64,000 nt of DNA, taken from contig NZ_JAMKMS010000011.1 of assembly GCF_023634655.1 (NCBI RefSeq), forward strand, positions 1 through 64,000, in the 5' to 3' direction. The translations under genes were made by a program, and so were the position numbers. Origin of the DNA: Vibrio methylphosphonaticus (lineage in GTDB: Bacteria; Pseudomonadota; Gammaproteobacteria; Enterobacterales; Vibrionaceae). The notes beneath the pieces are model-generated. The model saw only the letters and a program-made list of their open reading frames with translations, ran no database searches and was not told the origin of the DNA. The stretch's first letter is position 1. Each line of letters begins with the position of its first letter. This document shows positions 15,935 to 25,423 of this stretch, one piece after another.

Positions 15935-17641
15935 ATGCTAAGACTGTTGTACGGCCTATTAGTCGTTGTCTGCATATTGCCAACCATACCCGGATTACTG
16001 GGTGTGGGTGTGGCCTCACTTGGGTATATTCCCCCATTGAGTTTACATGCGTTTTCTTTGGATGGGTTTAGCCAGGTATTCTCCTGGCAAGGCGTTGAAA
16101 CGTCGTTAATGTTGACCTTATTCACGACCCTTGCCAGCAGCTATCTTGCCTGCGTACTGACTTTTTTTATCTTAGAGTCGTGCTGGAATCGACCAATTTG
16201 GAACAAGATCGAACTGGCACTGTCGCCACTGCTTGCCATGCCACACGTCGCTTTCGCAATAGGATTTGCCTTTTTGTTCGCGCCGACAGGCTTTGGTATT
16301 CGTGTACTCAGTGAGTTTTTCAATATCAGCCAGAACACAGGAGTAGACTCGCGTGCTTTGCTGATTAAAGACCCATACGGGGTTGGACTTACCTTAATGC
16401 TTGCTCTTAAAGAGGTGCCGTTTCTGCTCCTCATGAGCATACCTATCCTGAAACAACTTAGAGTTCGGGAAACCATAAAAGTCGCCTCGGCGTTAGGCTA
16501 TCGCCATCATGTGACATGGTGGAAAGTCATCATGCCTCAGTGGTTTAACAAAATGCGTTTTCCTATGCTTGCGGTCATTGCTTATAGCTTATCTGTGGTT
16601 GATGTTGCTTTAGTCCTTGGCCCCACTAACCCACCGACATTCGCCGTGCTCGTCTGGCAGTGGTTTAACGATCCGGACCTCCAGTTACTGCCTCGCGCGT
16701 CAGCAGGAGCGGTCATATTGTTTTTAGTGGCATCGTTATTAATTATGCTCGCTAGATTCATCGAACATGCGATCTGTCGCTCAGCGAAACAGTGGCAATA
16801 TTCCGGAAGATGGGCGCCTCGCCTACCCGGCAAAGCGATGATTTTAACCCTTATCGCGCTTTTTCTTGTGATGCTTCCACTGATCGTGACTTGGACGTTT
16901 GCGCTGCGTTGGCGCTTTCCAGACAGCTTGCCTAGCCGATACACATTGAGGTTTTGGGAGTACGAGTGGCACGGAGTGTTAGAGGTGCTATCGCAAAGCT
17001 TATTCATTGCCTTGATTTCAGCCACTATTGCGCTTGTCTTTGCCATTATTGGTCATGAATATCGCCTCCGTTATCGATGGCAGGTGCCTGGGTACGTCAT
17101 CGCTATCCCAATGCTTATTCCGCAATTAAGTATTTTATTCGGCTTACAAGTGGCGACGCTTGTTATCAGCAACGGGCACTACACCTTTTGGGTTTGCTGG
17201 TCACATGTGTTTTTTGCTTTTCCTTATATTTACCTTTCATTAGACGGTCCATGGCGCAGCTATAACGAAAAATTGACTCAAGTGTCTTTGAGCCTGGGTA
17301 AAAGCCCTATAAACACATGGCTCCATGTCAAACTTCCACAGCTATTACCTGCCATCATCTTTGCGTGGGCGGTGGGAATAAGTGTCAGCTTAGCGCAATA
17401 CCTACCTACCCTGATTCTCGGAGCGGGACGTGTTTCAACCATCACCACCGAGGCAGTCGCGCTATCGAGCGGTTTTGACCGCCGTGTCACGGCCATTTAT
17501 GCGCTTTTCCAAGCGTTGCTACCGCTACTATTTTTTACTCTGGCTGTCATGGTCAGTCGGCTAAATACTCGTCATCGATATAAGCGAGTAAAAGGATTAA
17601 TACCAAATGAGTCTTTCTCTAGAAAACCTCGCCATCCGTAA
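15935..17641 (+). CDS. ynjC: YnjC-type ABC transporter permease (fused double permease)
   Basis: Inner-membrane channel subunit of 568 residues made of two homologous binding-protein-dependent permease domains in one chain (about 1-270 and 290-560), each with about six membrane helices. EAA-type loops that contact the ATPase are visible as VASALGYRHHVTWWKVIMPQ (first half) and VSLSLGKSPINTWLHVKLPQ (second half). The fused arrangement explains why only one permease gene is present. It starts 6 bases after ynjB and overlaps ynjD by 35 bases, implying translational coupling. The substrate is unknown. Confidence 0.9.
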   Translation: MLRLLYGLLVVVCILPTIPGLLGVGVASLGYIPPLSLHAFSLDGFSQVFSWQGVETSLMLTLFTTLASSYLACVLTFFILESCWNRPIWNKIELALSPLLAMPHVAFAIGFAFLFAPTGFGIRVLSEFFNISQNTGVDSRALLIKDPYGVGLTLMLALKEVPFLLLMSIPILKQLRVRETIKVASALGYRHHVTWWKVIMPQWFNKMRFPMLAVIAYSLSVVDVALVLGPTNPPTFAVLVWQWFNDPDLQLLPRASAGAVILFLVASLLIMLARFIEHAICRSAKQWQYSGRWAPRLPGKAMILTLIALFLVMLPLIVTWTFALRWRFPDSLPSRYTLRFWEYEWHGVLEVLSQSLFIALISATIALVFAIIGHEYRLRYRWQVPGYVIAIPMLIPQLSILFGLQVATLVISNGHYTFWVCWSHVFFAFPYIYLSLDGPWRSYNEKLTQVSLSLGKSPINTWLHVKLPQLLPAIIFAWAVGISVSLAQYLPTLILGAGRVSTITTEAVALSSGFDRRVTAIYALFQALLPLLFFTLAVMVSRLNTRHRYKRVKGLIPNESFSRKPRHP

Positions 17642-18257
17642 GAGTGATGGTGAGGTGCTGTTTTCTAATTGCAACTTCTCGATTCAACCGGGAGAAATCG
17701 TGACATTAATGGGTCCAAGTGGCTGTGGGAAATCGACACTGCTTGATGCCGTCGCAGGTCATCTCAGTAACGAATTCGCCTACACAGGGCAGGTAATGCT
17801 TAACGGGCAGTCCATTGACGCACTCGAGCCACACGAGAGAGAGGTCGGCATTTTATTTCAAGATGACTTGCTGTTCCCTCATCTTAACGTGTGGGAAAAC
17901 TTAGCATTTGCTCTTCCTAATGAGGTAAAAGGTAAAGATCGCAAAGCGCAAGCACTCACAGCATTGGGGGCGATTATGCTAACACCACTCGCCCACCATT
18001 TTCCGGAGCAACTGTCCGGTGGGCAACGTGCACGGATTAGTTTAACAAGAATGCTACTGGCCAAACCAAAGGTTGCACTCCTCGATGAACCTTTTAGTAA
18101 ACTAGATCAAGCGCTACGAAGTCAGTTTCGTGATTGGGTGGTCGAGCAACTGCGTGATGCCAATATTCCCACCTTGATGGTGACTCATGATAAAGACGAC
18201 ATTCCAGTGAATAGTCGTGTCTATACTTGGCCATGGGAGAATAATGAAGATGCTTGA
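17607..18257 (+). CDS. ynjD: YnjD-type ABC transporter ATPase
   Basis: ATP-hydrolysing subunit, 216 residues. Walker A GPSGCGKST (about 36-44), Q-loop in ILFQDDLLFPHL, signature LSGGQRARISL, Walker B VALLDEPFSKLD and switch His in MVTHDKDD are all intact. It overlaps the end of ynjC by 35 bases, and ynjF starts inside its last codons, so the four genes form one operon. At 216 residues it lacks the C-terminal regulatory domain found in the maltose and iron importers. Confidence 0.93.
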   Translation: MSLSLENLAIRKSDGEVLFSNCNFSIQPGEIVTLMGPSGCGKSTLLDAVAGHLSNEFAYTGQVMLNGQSIDALEPHEREVGILFQDDLLFPHLNVWENLAFALPNEVKGKDRKAQALTALGAIMLTPLAHHFPEQLSGGQRARISLTRMLLAKPKVALLDEPFSKLDQALRSQFRDWVVEQLRDANIPTLMVTHDKDDIPVNSRVYTWPWENNEDA

Positions 18258-18921
18258 TAGACTCAGTATTAAAGTCATTCGATGGCCGTTATCAAAAAGC
18301 GCCGAGACGCTCAATCATTTCCAATTTACCGCCAATCAAGTCACTCTTTTTGGTTTTGTTCTCGGCTGCTTAGCCTTTCCTGCACTTGTACTGGAACAGT
18401 ATACCGTCGCACTGCTATTCATATTACTTAACCGGATATGCGACGGATTAGACGGTGCATTGGCGCGAATTCAAGGTATCTCTGATGCGGGCGGCTTTCT
18501 GGATATCAGTCTCGATTTTTTGTTTTACTCTCTCATCCCTTTTGGATTTGTGGTAGCCAACCCTGAAAGCAATGCGGTCGCGGGTGCCTTTCTGATTTTT
18601 TCTTTTATTGGTACCGGTTCAAGCTTTTTGGCGTTTGCCGTGATGGCAGGTAAACGAGGCATCGAAAATCCCGTTTACCAGCACAAGTCGCTGTATTATA
18701 TGAGTGGATTAACAGAGGGAACCGAAACCATTGGTTGTTTTGTGCTGCTTTGCCTGTTCCCACAACACTTTTCCACTATCGCGTTTATTTTTGGTACCGC
18801 GTGCTGGTTCACCACATTTACTCGTATCTACTCGGGCTTTCATACGCTCAAAGAGCCTGAGCTCAAATATCCTCAGAGTAAAACGCCTGACAGCAACACA
18901 CCTGAGAATAAGCAGCAATAG
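18244..18921 (+). CDS. ynjF: CDP-alcohol phosphatidyltransferase, YnjF-like
   Basis: Integral membrane enzyme family that swaps CMP on a CDP-linked lipid for an alcohol. The 225-residue protein carries the family signature D-x2-D-G-x2-A-R-x7-G-x3-D-x3-D (CDGLDGALARIQG followed by DAGGFLDISLD) at about residues 60-85 and several membrane helices. ATG 18244 is chosen because GGGAGA sits 6 bases upstream; the frame continues to GTG 18217. It overlaps ynjD, so it is made with the transporter. In E. coli ynjF is also the last gene of the ynj operon. The link between an importer and this enzyme is unexplained; an imported alcohol headgroup is one possibility. E. coli ynjA and ynjE are not present here. 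Confidence 0.85.
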   Translation: MKMLDRLSIKVIRWPLSKSAETLNHFQFTANQVTLFGFVLGCLAFPALVLEQYTVALLFILLNRICDGLDGALARIQGISDAGGFLDISLDFLFYSLIPFGFVVANPESNAVAGAFLIFSFIGTGSSFLAFAVMAGKRGIENPVYQHKSLYYMSGLTEGTETIGCFVLLCLFPQHFSTIAFIFGTACWFTTFTRIYSGFHTLKEPELKYPQSKTPDSNTPENKQQ

Positions 18922-18951
18922 TGAGATCCGGCTAAAGTGAGATCCGGCTAA
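18920..18951. repeat. 16-bp perfect tandem duplication after ynjF
   Basis: AGTGAGATCCGGCTAA occurs twice without a gap. The first copy starts at the last base of the ynjF stop codon. Confidence 0.95.
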
Positions 18952-19029
18952 CGCTGACATCGCCTCAATCCGGCATTAGTATGATAAAATCAACACTGGT
19001 ATTAAAATTGAAACAACGAAGGATTTAAT

Positions 19030-19374
19030 ATGTCTTCTGATTATACGGGTTCTAGCTCTGCGTACGCTCGCCAAGAAAGCGGCTACCGCGAGAAAGCACT
19101 AAAACTCTACCCATGGGTATGTGGCAACTGTGCTCGTGAGTTTGTTTATTCAAACCTTCGCGAACTTACTGTTCACCATAAAGATCATGACCATACAAAC
19201 AATCCCAATGATGGCAGTAACTGGGAGCTGTTATGCCTGTATTGTCACGATCATGAGCACTCAAAATACACCGACCACGACCGTTACGGCAGTGAAGTCA
19301 AACCGGGTCAGGATGAGCATGAAAGTGCCACTCATAACCCGTTCGCTGATTTAGCGAAAATGATGAAGAAATAG
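19030..19374 (+). CDS. yajD: YajD family HNH nuclease-like protein
   Basis: Small HNH-endonuclease-fold protein (114 residues) of uncertain function, conserved in gammaproteobacteria. Two CxxC zinc pairs (VCGNCAREF and LCLYCHDHEH) frame the HNH core TVHHKDHDHTNNPNDGSNWELLCLYC. It aligns almost throughout with E. coli YajD (YARxESGYREKALKxYPWVCG). No partner gene is adjacent. Its last codons and stop are duplicated: ATGAAGAAATAG occurs twice at 19362-19385, the second copy being non-coding. Target DNA and biological role are unknown. Confidence 0.93.
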   Translation: MSSDYTGSSSAYARQESGYREKALKLYPWVCGNCAREFVYSNLRELTVHHKDHDHTNNPNDGSNWELLCLYCHDHEHSKYTDHDRYGSEVKPGQDEHESATHNPFADLAKMMKK

Positions 19375-19450
19375 ATGAAGAAATAGACGCAAGCCAGTCA
19401 CGAAAAGAGACACGCAAGTGACCACGTTTCGCGGTTTATTCAAATAAAAA

Positions 19451-19472
19451 AATGGAGCCTAACGGCTCCATT
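19451..19472 (-). terminator. terminator of zwf-gnd
   Basis: Nine-bp stem AATGGAGCC / GGCTCCATT with TAAC loop. On the minus strand it is followed by a T-rich tail (TTTTTATTTG), 30 bases after the gnd stop. Confidence 0.88.
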
Positions 19473-19501
19473 TCACTATCAAGGTTACTATCAACGATTA
19501 A

Positions 19502-20950
19502 TTATACGTCGTAAGTCGTCGACGCTGTATCGCCGCCAGTACCAGTCCAGTTCGTGTGGAAGAATTCACCACGTGGACGGTCAGTACGCTCATAAGTGTG
19601 AGCACCGAAGTAATCACGCTGAGCTTGTAGAAGGTTCGCAGGAAGACGAGCAGTCGTGTAACCGTCTAGGAACGTAAGCGCAGAAGTCATACATGGCATT
19701 GGGATACCCGACTCCATAGACTTAGCGGCAACTTTACGCCATGCACCCATACAATTATCTAGGATACCTTTGAAGTATGCATCTGAACCTAAGAAAGCAA
19801 TCTCTGGGTTCGCTTCGTAAGCATCACGAATGTTGCCTAGGAAAGCAGAACGGATGATACAACCACCACGCCACATAAGCGCAACGTTACCGTAGTTTAG
19901 ATCCCAGCCGTTTTCGTTCGACGCTTCACGCATTAGCATGAAACCTTGAGCGTAAGAGATGATCTTAGAAGCCAGTAGCGCTTGACGGATTGCATCCACC
20001 CACTCTTGCTTGTCGCCTTCAACTGGAGCAACCGTTTTTCCGAACAGTTTCTCAGCTTCAACACGTTGATCTTTAAGTGCAGATAGGCAACGAGAGAATA
20101 CAGATTCAGTGATTAAAGTGAGTGGGATACCCATGTCTAGTGCATTGATGCCTGTCCATTTGCCCGTACCTTTTTGGCCAGCAGTGTCTAGGATCTTCTC
20201 AACTAGCGCTTCACCGTCTTCATCTTTGTAGCCAAGGATGTCAGCCGTGATTTCTACTAGGTAGCTGTCTAGCTCAGTTTTGTTCCAGTCAGCAAATACA
20301 GCCTGCATTTCGTCGTGGTTCATACCTAGGCCATCTTTCATGAATTGGTATGCTTCAGTGATAAGCTGCATGTCACCGTATTCGATGCCATTGTGAACCA
20401 TCTTAACGAAGTGACCAGCACCGTCGTTACCAACCCAATCACAACAAGGCTCACCCGCGTCAGTTTTCGCTGAAATACCTTGGAAGATAGGCTTAACCGC
20501 TTCCCAAGCTTCTGGAGAACCACCTGGCATGATAGAAGGACCGAAACGTGCGCCTTCTTCACCACCAGAAACACCGGTACCGATGAAGTGAATGCCTTTC
20601 TCACGAAGAGCGGCAACACGACGGTTAGTGTCTGGGAAGTTAGTGTTACCACCATCAATGATGATGTCGCCTTTGTCTAGAAGCGGTACCAGCTTATCGA
20701 TGAACGTATCGACTACGTCACCAGCACGTACCATAAGCATCACTTTACGTGGTGTTTCTAGTTTCTCAACGAGTTCTTCCAAAGAATAAGCACCAACAAT
20801 GTCAGTGCCTTTCGCTGGGCCTTCTAAAAATTCATCAACTTTGGCAGCAGTACGGTTATGCGCCACAACTTTAAAGCCGTGATCGTTCATGTTTAGGATA
20901 AGGTTCTGACCCATTACGGCCAAACCAATAACACCAATATCACCTTTCAT
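19502..20950 (-). CDS. gnd: 6-phosphogluconate dehydrogenase (decarboxylating)
   Basis: Third step of the oxidative pentose phosphate pathway: 6-phosphogluconate + NADP+ to ribulose-5-phosphate, CO2 and NADPH. The 482-residue protein has the Rossmann domain starting MKGDIGVIGLAVMGQNLILN and the all-helical C-terminal domain with the signature segment GTGKWTGINALDMGIPLTLI. The catalytic segments VSGGEEGARFGPSIMPGG and HFVKMVHNGIEYGDMQLI are present. The start is ATG 20950, which has GGAGAG upstream; the frame runs on for 15 bases. It follows zwf by 101 bases on the same strand, without the pgl gene usually found between them. Confidence 0.97.
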   Translation of the reverse strand: MKGDIGVIGLAVMGQNLILNMNDHGFKVVAHNRTAAKVDEFLEGPAKGTDIVGAYSLEELVEKLETPRKVMLMVRAGDVVDTFIDKLVPLLDKGDIIIDGGNTNFPDTNRRVAALREKGIHFIGTGVSGGEEGARFGPSIMPGGSPEAWEAVKPIFQGISAKTDAGEPCCDWVGNDGAGHFVKMVHNGIEYGDMQLITEAYQFMKDGLGMNHDEMQAVFADWNKTELDSYLVEITADILGYKDEDGEALVEKILDTAGQKGTGKWTGINALDMGIPLTLITESVFSRCLSALKDQRVEAEKLFGKTVAPVEGDKQEWVDAIRQALLASKIISYAQGFMLMREASNENGWDLNYGNVALMWRGGCIIRSAFLGNIRDAYEANPEIAFLGSDAYFKGILDNCMGAWRKVAAKSMESGIPMPCMTSALTFLDGYTTARLPANLLQAQRDYFGAHTYERTDRPRGEFFHTNWTGTGGDTASTTYDV

Positions 20951-21010
20951 CGTTCTCTCCATCAATTCGGCAACTTAACTTGCTGCGATTAAGTTTTAGT
21001 TAACTTCATA

Positions 21011-21035
21011 CGACCAAAGCAAACGGCTCTGGTCG
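21011..21035 (-). other. stem-loop in the zwf-gnd spacer
   Basis: CGACCAAAGC / GCTCTGGTCG pairs over 10 positions with one mismatch around AAACG. No T-tract follows, so it is more likely an mRNA processing or stability element than a terminator. It lies where pgl would be expected. Confidence 0.5.
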
Positions 21036-21051
21036 TTAAATTTATTTAAAA

Positions 21052-22554
21052 TTACAGTTCACAGTAGTCTGTGTCTGTGAGGTTTTTACATGGGAAACGC
21101 CAAGCTCGACCGTCGTCATGCAACAACTTGTCGCACTCTTTTGGTCCCCAAGTACCACAGGCATAGCCATAAAGCGCTTGTGGTCCCTGCTTATAATCTA
21201 AGATTGGCTGAACAAACTCCCAACATGCTTCTACTGCATCACTACGAGCAAATAGCGTAGCATCGCCATTTAGCGCATCCAGTAGTAGACGTTCGTAAGC
21301 CGTTAACATTTGTGTTTCTTGTAACGACGCGTAGTGGAAGTTCATCTTCACTTCTTTGGCATTAAACCCAGCACCTGGCTCTTTCAAACCAAAGCTCATC
21401 TGAATACCTTCATCTGGCTGAATACGTATGATGAGCTTGTTTTCTGGCGCATTTTTGCCAAAAACAGGATGTGGTGTTTGTTTGAAGTGAATAACAACTT
21501 CAGTCACACGTGTAGGTAAACGCTTACCAGAACGAACGTAAAATGGCACACCATTCCAACGCCAGTTATCGATAAACATCTTAAGGCCCACATACGTTTC
21601 CGTTCTGGAGTCATCAGCAACGCCGTGCTCGTCACGGTAACTAGGCAGGAACTGTCCACGAACATTGGACTCGGTATATTGCCCTAGTACGAGATTGTCA
21701 CGTAAATCATCATCCGATAGCGGGCGAAGACACTGCAGTACTTTAACGACTTCATTACGGATAGCATCCGCATTGATTTGCGCTGGCGATTCCATGCCCA
21801 CCATTGCTAATACTTGCAATAAATGGTTTTGGAACATGTCACGAACGGCGCCGGAGCCGTCGTAGTATCCACCACGTTCTTCTACACCAAGGAACTCGGC
21901 ACCAGTGATCTCAACATAATCAACGTACTGATGATTCCAAAGCGGCTCAAACATCGCATTCGAGAAACGCAAAACCAGCAGATTTTGAACCGTTTCTTTA
22001 CCTAAGTAGTGATCGATACGATAGATTTGGTGCTCTTGGAAGTGCTCATGAATCTCTTTATCTAGTTTACGAGCAGACGCAAGATCATAGCCAAATGGTT
22101 TTTCAATAATAAGACGCTTCCAGCCATCCTCTTCGCTGTTAAGGCCGTGGGCCGCGAGACTTGCTGGAATAATGCTGTAAAGGCTTGGCGGCGTCGCCAA
22201 ATAGAAAAGCGTGTTACGTTGTTCAAAACCATACTGGTTAGCAACCTCATCAAGACGAGTCGCCAGTTTTGCGTAATCTTGCGTGTCCGACGTATCAATC
22301 GCTTGATAATGAAGGTGGTCACAGAACGCTTCTAGCGTTTCCGGCTCCGTTTTCTCCATTTCTTGCAGCGATTTTTTAAGCTTTTCTCTGTATGACTCGT
22401 CACTGTATTTTGTGCGACTTACACCAAGAATAGCGAATGATTTTGGCAGCTGTTTGCTGGCAAACAAATGGTAAAGTGCAGGGATCAACTTACGGTAAGT
22501 CAGATCACCCGAAGCACCAAAAATAACGATGCTGCTGTTTTCAGGGATTACCAT
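21052..22554 (-). CDS. zwf: glucose-6-phosphate 1-dehydrogenase
   Basis: First step of the oxidative pentose phosphate pathway: glucose-6-phosphate + NADP+ to 6-phosphogluconolactone. It has 500 residues. The N-terminal nucleotide-binding motif is [16 protein letters not shown] (about 14-29), the active-site signature is [21 protein letters not shown], and the C-terminal domain includes [21 protein letters not shown]. The start ATG 22554 has GGA 7 bases upstream. It is the promoter-proximal gene of zwf-gnd. The divergent spacer to the serine dehydratase contains a LacI/PurR-like palindrome (22690-22700). Confidence 0.97.
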   Translation of the reverse strand: MVIPENSSIVIFGASGDLTYRKLIPALYHLFASKQLPKSFAILGVSRTKYSDESYREKLKKSLQEMEKTEPETLEAFCDHLHYQAIDTSDTQDYAKLATRLDEVANQYGFEQRNTLFYLATPPSLYSIIPASLAAHGLNSEEDGWKRLIIEKPFGYDLASARKLDKEIHEHFQEHQIYRIDHYLGKETVQNLLVLRFSNAMFEPLWNHQYVDYVEITGAEFLGVEERGGYYDGSGAVRDMFQNHLLQVLAMVGMESPAQINADAIRNEVVKVLQCLRPLSDDDLRDNLVLGQYTESNVRGQFLPSYRDEHGVADDSRTETYVGLKMFIDNWRWNGVPFYVRSGKRLPTRVTEVVIHFKQTPHPVFGKNAPENKLIIRIQPDEGIQMSFGLKEPGAGFNAKEVKMNFHYASLQETQMLTAYERLLLDALNGDATLFARSDAVEACWEFVQPILDYKQGPQALYGYACGTWGPKECDKLLHDDGRAWRFPCKNLTDTDYCEL

Positions 22555-22882
22555 CTTTTTTCCTTAGACAATGGGGGCAATTGTTTAGCGGACGCAATGT
22601 TAACAGCGTGCTAGGCAAAAAGAAAATAACTTTTGCCTATCCAAATAATAGGTAAATTCACTCAATTTATGACATCCGACCACTAACGCGCAAACGTTTC
22701 ACTTATCATATAAAACCAGACTCATTAAAAACAGCACATTCCATACGAATTCCCTCTTCACAGCAGAGGAAAATCAAACCATTGCCAAAATTTACAAACA
22801 AATAATAATAAAATAGGAAATTTAACAATATAATAGAAAGGTCAATCGACGAATAGCTATAAGAAACAGTGAGACAGTCAAT
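22555..22882. other. divergent promoter region zwf / serine dehydratase
   Basis: 328 bases, AT-rich towards the right end (22790-22830). It holds GCAAACGTTTC at 22690-22700, which resembles the core of PurR/LacI-family operators. No other element was recognised. Transcription must start in both directions here. Confidence 0.5.
22690..22700. promoter_or_regulatory. PurR/LacI-family-like operator core
   Basis: GCAAACGTTTC, preceded by AACGC, agrees with the PurR consensus ACGCAAACGTTTGCGT in the centre but not at the right edge. It could act on zwf or on the serine dehydratase gene. Confidence 0.3.
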
Positions 22883-24253
22883 ATGCTTTCAATTTTCGAA
22901 ATCTACAAAATCGGCGTCGGGCCTTCAAGCTCTCATACCAATGGTCCAATGATCGCCGGGTATGAATTTACTCAACTCCTTGTCACCAACCTCAACAATG
23001 TGAGTCGAATTCAAGTCGATTTGTATGGTTCGCTTTCACTCACTGGTATCGGTCATCATACCGATAGAGCGACTATCCTTGGGCTACTGGGTAACAAGCC
23101 TGACACCATTAAGATCACCAGTGCCAATGATGCGATGCGCGCAGCGATTAAAGAAGGTACGTTAACGCTATCAGGCCAACATGACATCAGTTTTAATTTT
23201 AAAAAAGATATCATTTTTCATGAGGAAAACCTCCCTCTTCACGAAAATGGCATGACAATCTCTGCCTTTGATGAAAATGGCGATCGCCTCGCCTTTGAAA
23301 CCTATTATTCAATTGGTGGTGGTTTCATCGCAACAGAAGATGAGCTGCAAAACGGGAAAAAAACCAAAGCGATTGATGTCGAATTCCCTTTCTCCAGTGC
23401 GGACGAGATGCTAGAGCAAGCCGAAACAAGTGGCATGAGTCTGGGTGGGATGATCCTTCGCAACGAAGTCTCGTTTACCGATTTGGAAACCATTAACGCC
23501 AAAGCCGAGCAAATTTGGCGGGTAATGATGCGTTGTATGGAGCGCGGTTTTGAAACAGAAGGTATCCTTGATGGCGGTCTCAACGTTACCCGACGTGCCC
23601 CTAACCTACTTAAAAAACTTGAAGCAAATGCCGCAATAGAAAATGACCCAATGGAAATTCTTGATTGGATCAACCTTTTTGCCTTCGCGGTCAGTGAAGA
23701 AAACGCCGCTGGCGGACAAGTGGTGACATCACCCACGAATGGGGCTGCAGGTGTGATCCCTGCCGTATTAATGTACTACCATCGCTTTATCAAAGAACTC
23801 GATACGAAACAGCTTAAAGACTTCCTAGCCGTATCAGGGGCAATCGGTATTCTTTATAAAACCAATGCTTCTATTTCTGGTGCTGAAGTAGGATGCCAAG
23901 GCGAAGTTGGTGTCTCTTCATCAATGGCAGCGGCAGGATTAACCGCGCTTCGAGGCGGAAGCAATGAGCAGATTTGTATCGCGGCCGAGATTGCGATGGA
24001 GCATTCCCTCGGTATGACTTGTGACCCTATTGGCGGGCTAGTTCAAGTACCGTGTATTGAACGCAATGCTATGGGAGCAATGAAAGCCATCAATGCTTCC
24101 CGCATGGCGTTAAAACGCACCAGTAAATGCCTCATCTCCTTGGACAAAGTTATCGAAACTATGTACCAGACGGGTAAAGACATGCATAAGAAGTATCGTG
24201 AAACGTCGCAAGGGGGACTGGCTCTCATTCACCTTGCGCCACCCTGCGAGTAA
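22883..24253 (+). CDS. L-serine ammonia-lyase (single-chain), paralog 1
   Basis: Iron-sulfur serine dehydratase: L-serine to pyruvate and ammonia. It has 456 residues, a beta domain (about 1-155) beginning [19 protein letters not shown] and an alpha/catalytic domain. The Cys residues expected to hold the [4Fe-4S] cluster are present in [11 protein letters not shown] and TCDPIGGLVQVPC. The family motif NGAAGVIPAVLMYY is also seen. It is monocistronic here, unlike the second copy at 41226-42587, which follows a serine transporter. Upstream is the divergent zwf. Whether it corresponds to SdaA or SdaB of E. coli cannot be decided from sequence alone. Having two copies in one window suggests separate regulation. 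Confidence 0.93.
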   Translation: MLSIFEIYKIGVGPSSSHTNGPMIAGYEFTQLLVTNLNNVSRIQVDLYGSLSLTGIGHHTDRATILGLLGNKPDTIKITSANDAMRAAIKEGTLTLSGQHDISFNFKKDIIFHEENLPLHENGMTISAFDENGDRLAFETYYSIGGGFIATEDELQNGKKTKAIDVEFPFSSADEMLEQAETSGMSLGGMILRNEVSFTDLETINAKAEQIWRVMMRCMERGFETEGILDGGLNVTRRAPNLLKKLEANAAIENDPMEILDWINLFAFAVSEENAAGGQVVTSPTNGAAGVIPAVLMYYHRFIKELDTKQLKDFLAVSGAIGILYKTNASISGAEVGCQGEVGVSSSMAAAGLTALRGGSNEQICIAAEIAMEHSLGMTCDPIGGLVQVPCIERNAMGAMKAINASRMALKRTSKCLISLDKVIETMYQTGKDMHKKYRETSQGGLALIHLAPPCE

Positions 24254-24274
24254 TATTTGGCTGATAGACTAAGC

Positions 24275-24312
24275 AATAAAAAAGCCAGTTAGGTTTCATC
24301 CTTACTGGCTTC
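24275..24312 (-). terminator. terminator of ycjXF
   Basis: Twelve-position stem AAGCCAGTTAGG / CCTTACTGGCTT (one mismatch). On the minus strand a T6 tail follows. It is also placed to receive transcripts from the serine dehydratase gene, but the plus-strand tail is poor. Confidence 0.75.
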
Positions 24313-24403
24313 CTCTATAACATTTGATGACTTAAACAAACGCCATTCTAGGTTCTAGTTTGTAGTTTGTAGCTTCTAATAAAAGCGTCAACCCACTTAC
24401 CAA

Positions 24404-25423
24404 TCAACTTAGTTTATTTCGTAAACTCGCCATCACAGACTGACGAATAGAGCTAAGCTTTGGCTGCTCTTGAGCTGGGAATGGAATCGGGCGCATTAAG
24501 CTGATCGTTTTGAGTCCTAAGCGAGCGGTGATAAGACCAACCCCTAGCCCTTGTCCTGCTCTAGCTGATAACTTTTCAGCTAGATTCAATGACAGAATAT
24601 CAGCACTTGACTCTATCGCCAGTTCCGTCGCACCAGCCACTGCTATGTTGACGAGGACAAGTTTAAAGAGACGTAAACGAGACCAATATCCAAGCTCCAC
24701 ACCATAGACTTCTGACAGTTTGTCGATCATCTTGAAGTTTCGCCACGCAATTAACAGCATATCGGCGATCGCGAGTGGGCTTAAAGCAACAAGTAACGCG
24801 GCCTCTCCGGACAACGTTGATACCGTTGATAGTGCTTTTTTGTCTTGTTCGGTAATCACCATCGACTGGTACATATTCAGTACCTCAGCATCACTATGGG
24901 CACTGTGAACACTGTTTTTCCAGCGGTCATACGATGGATGTTCAGGTTGTATTCCCGCTTCCTCAGCTAATCGTTGGCAGAATTTTTCCCCCTGCCCTAC
25001 GCCATCGCTATCAATAAGTTGTTCAGCTTGCTCTTGAACTGAAAAATGGTCTTTCAGTTTCCTAAGTTTGTATAACTCTTTTCCGAGCGCGCCAATACCT
25101 AGGGTAGCAATTGCCGTAACTAAACCAGACCAACCCAATGACAGCCAATCCCCTGTACTAGCCGCCGTTATAACATTGTCAACGGCTTGCCAACCTACTA
25201 ATCCAGCAAAAGCAACGAGCAAAGACGTGGCGATCCAGCCTTTTTTACTATTACCTTTAATAACGCGCTCTAACGCTTCATCCTCATCTTCATGAGCTTC
25301 GCTTGACGTGATCGGTACAAATGTTTCTTGGGGTTCAAAGAGAGTTTGGCTCGTGACATCACAATCAATATCCGATGTCTTCTCATCTTCTGTAAATACT
25401 TGTCGCCCTTTTAGATCATTCAT
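24404..25423 (-). CDS. ycjF: YcjF-type inner-membrane protein (DUF697)
   Basis: Membrane protein of unknown biochemical role, partner of YcjX in the phage-shock/stress-associated ycjXF pair of enterobacteria. It has 339 residues: an acidic N-terminal tail (about 1-60), two membrane helices around 65-110 (GWIATSLLVAFAGLVGWQA and WSGLVTAIATLGIGALG), then a helical DUF697 domain containing further hydrophobic segments (LSGEAALLVALSPLAIADMLLIAW). Its start overlaps the ycjX stop by 4 bases (ATGA), so the two are translationally coupled. No psp genes lie nearby. YcjF/UPF0283 identity is confident; function is not. Confidence 0.9.
   Translation of the reverse strand: MNDLKGRQVFTEDEKTSDIDCDVTSQTLFEPQETFVPITSSEAHEDEDEALERVIKGNSKKGWIATSLLVAFAGLVGWQAVDNVITAASTGDWLSLGWSGLVTAIATLGIGALGKELYKLRKLKDHFSVQEQAEQLIDSDGVGQGEKFCQRLAEEAGIQPEHPSYDRWKNSVHSAHSDAEVLNMYQSMVITEQDKKALSTVSTLSGEAALLVALSPLAIADMLLIAWRNFKMIDKLSEVYGVELGYWSRLRLFKLVLVNIAVAGATELAIESSADILSLNLAEKLSARAGQGLGVGLITARLGLKTISLMRPIPFPAQEQPKLSSIRQSVMASLRNKLS

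Noticed and set aside
20951..21051. Hidden short pgl gene
   Set aside because: 101 bases cannot encode a lactonase of about 230 residues; no remnant was recognised.
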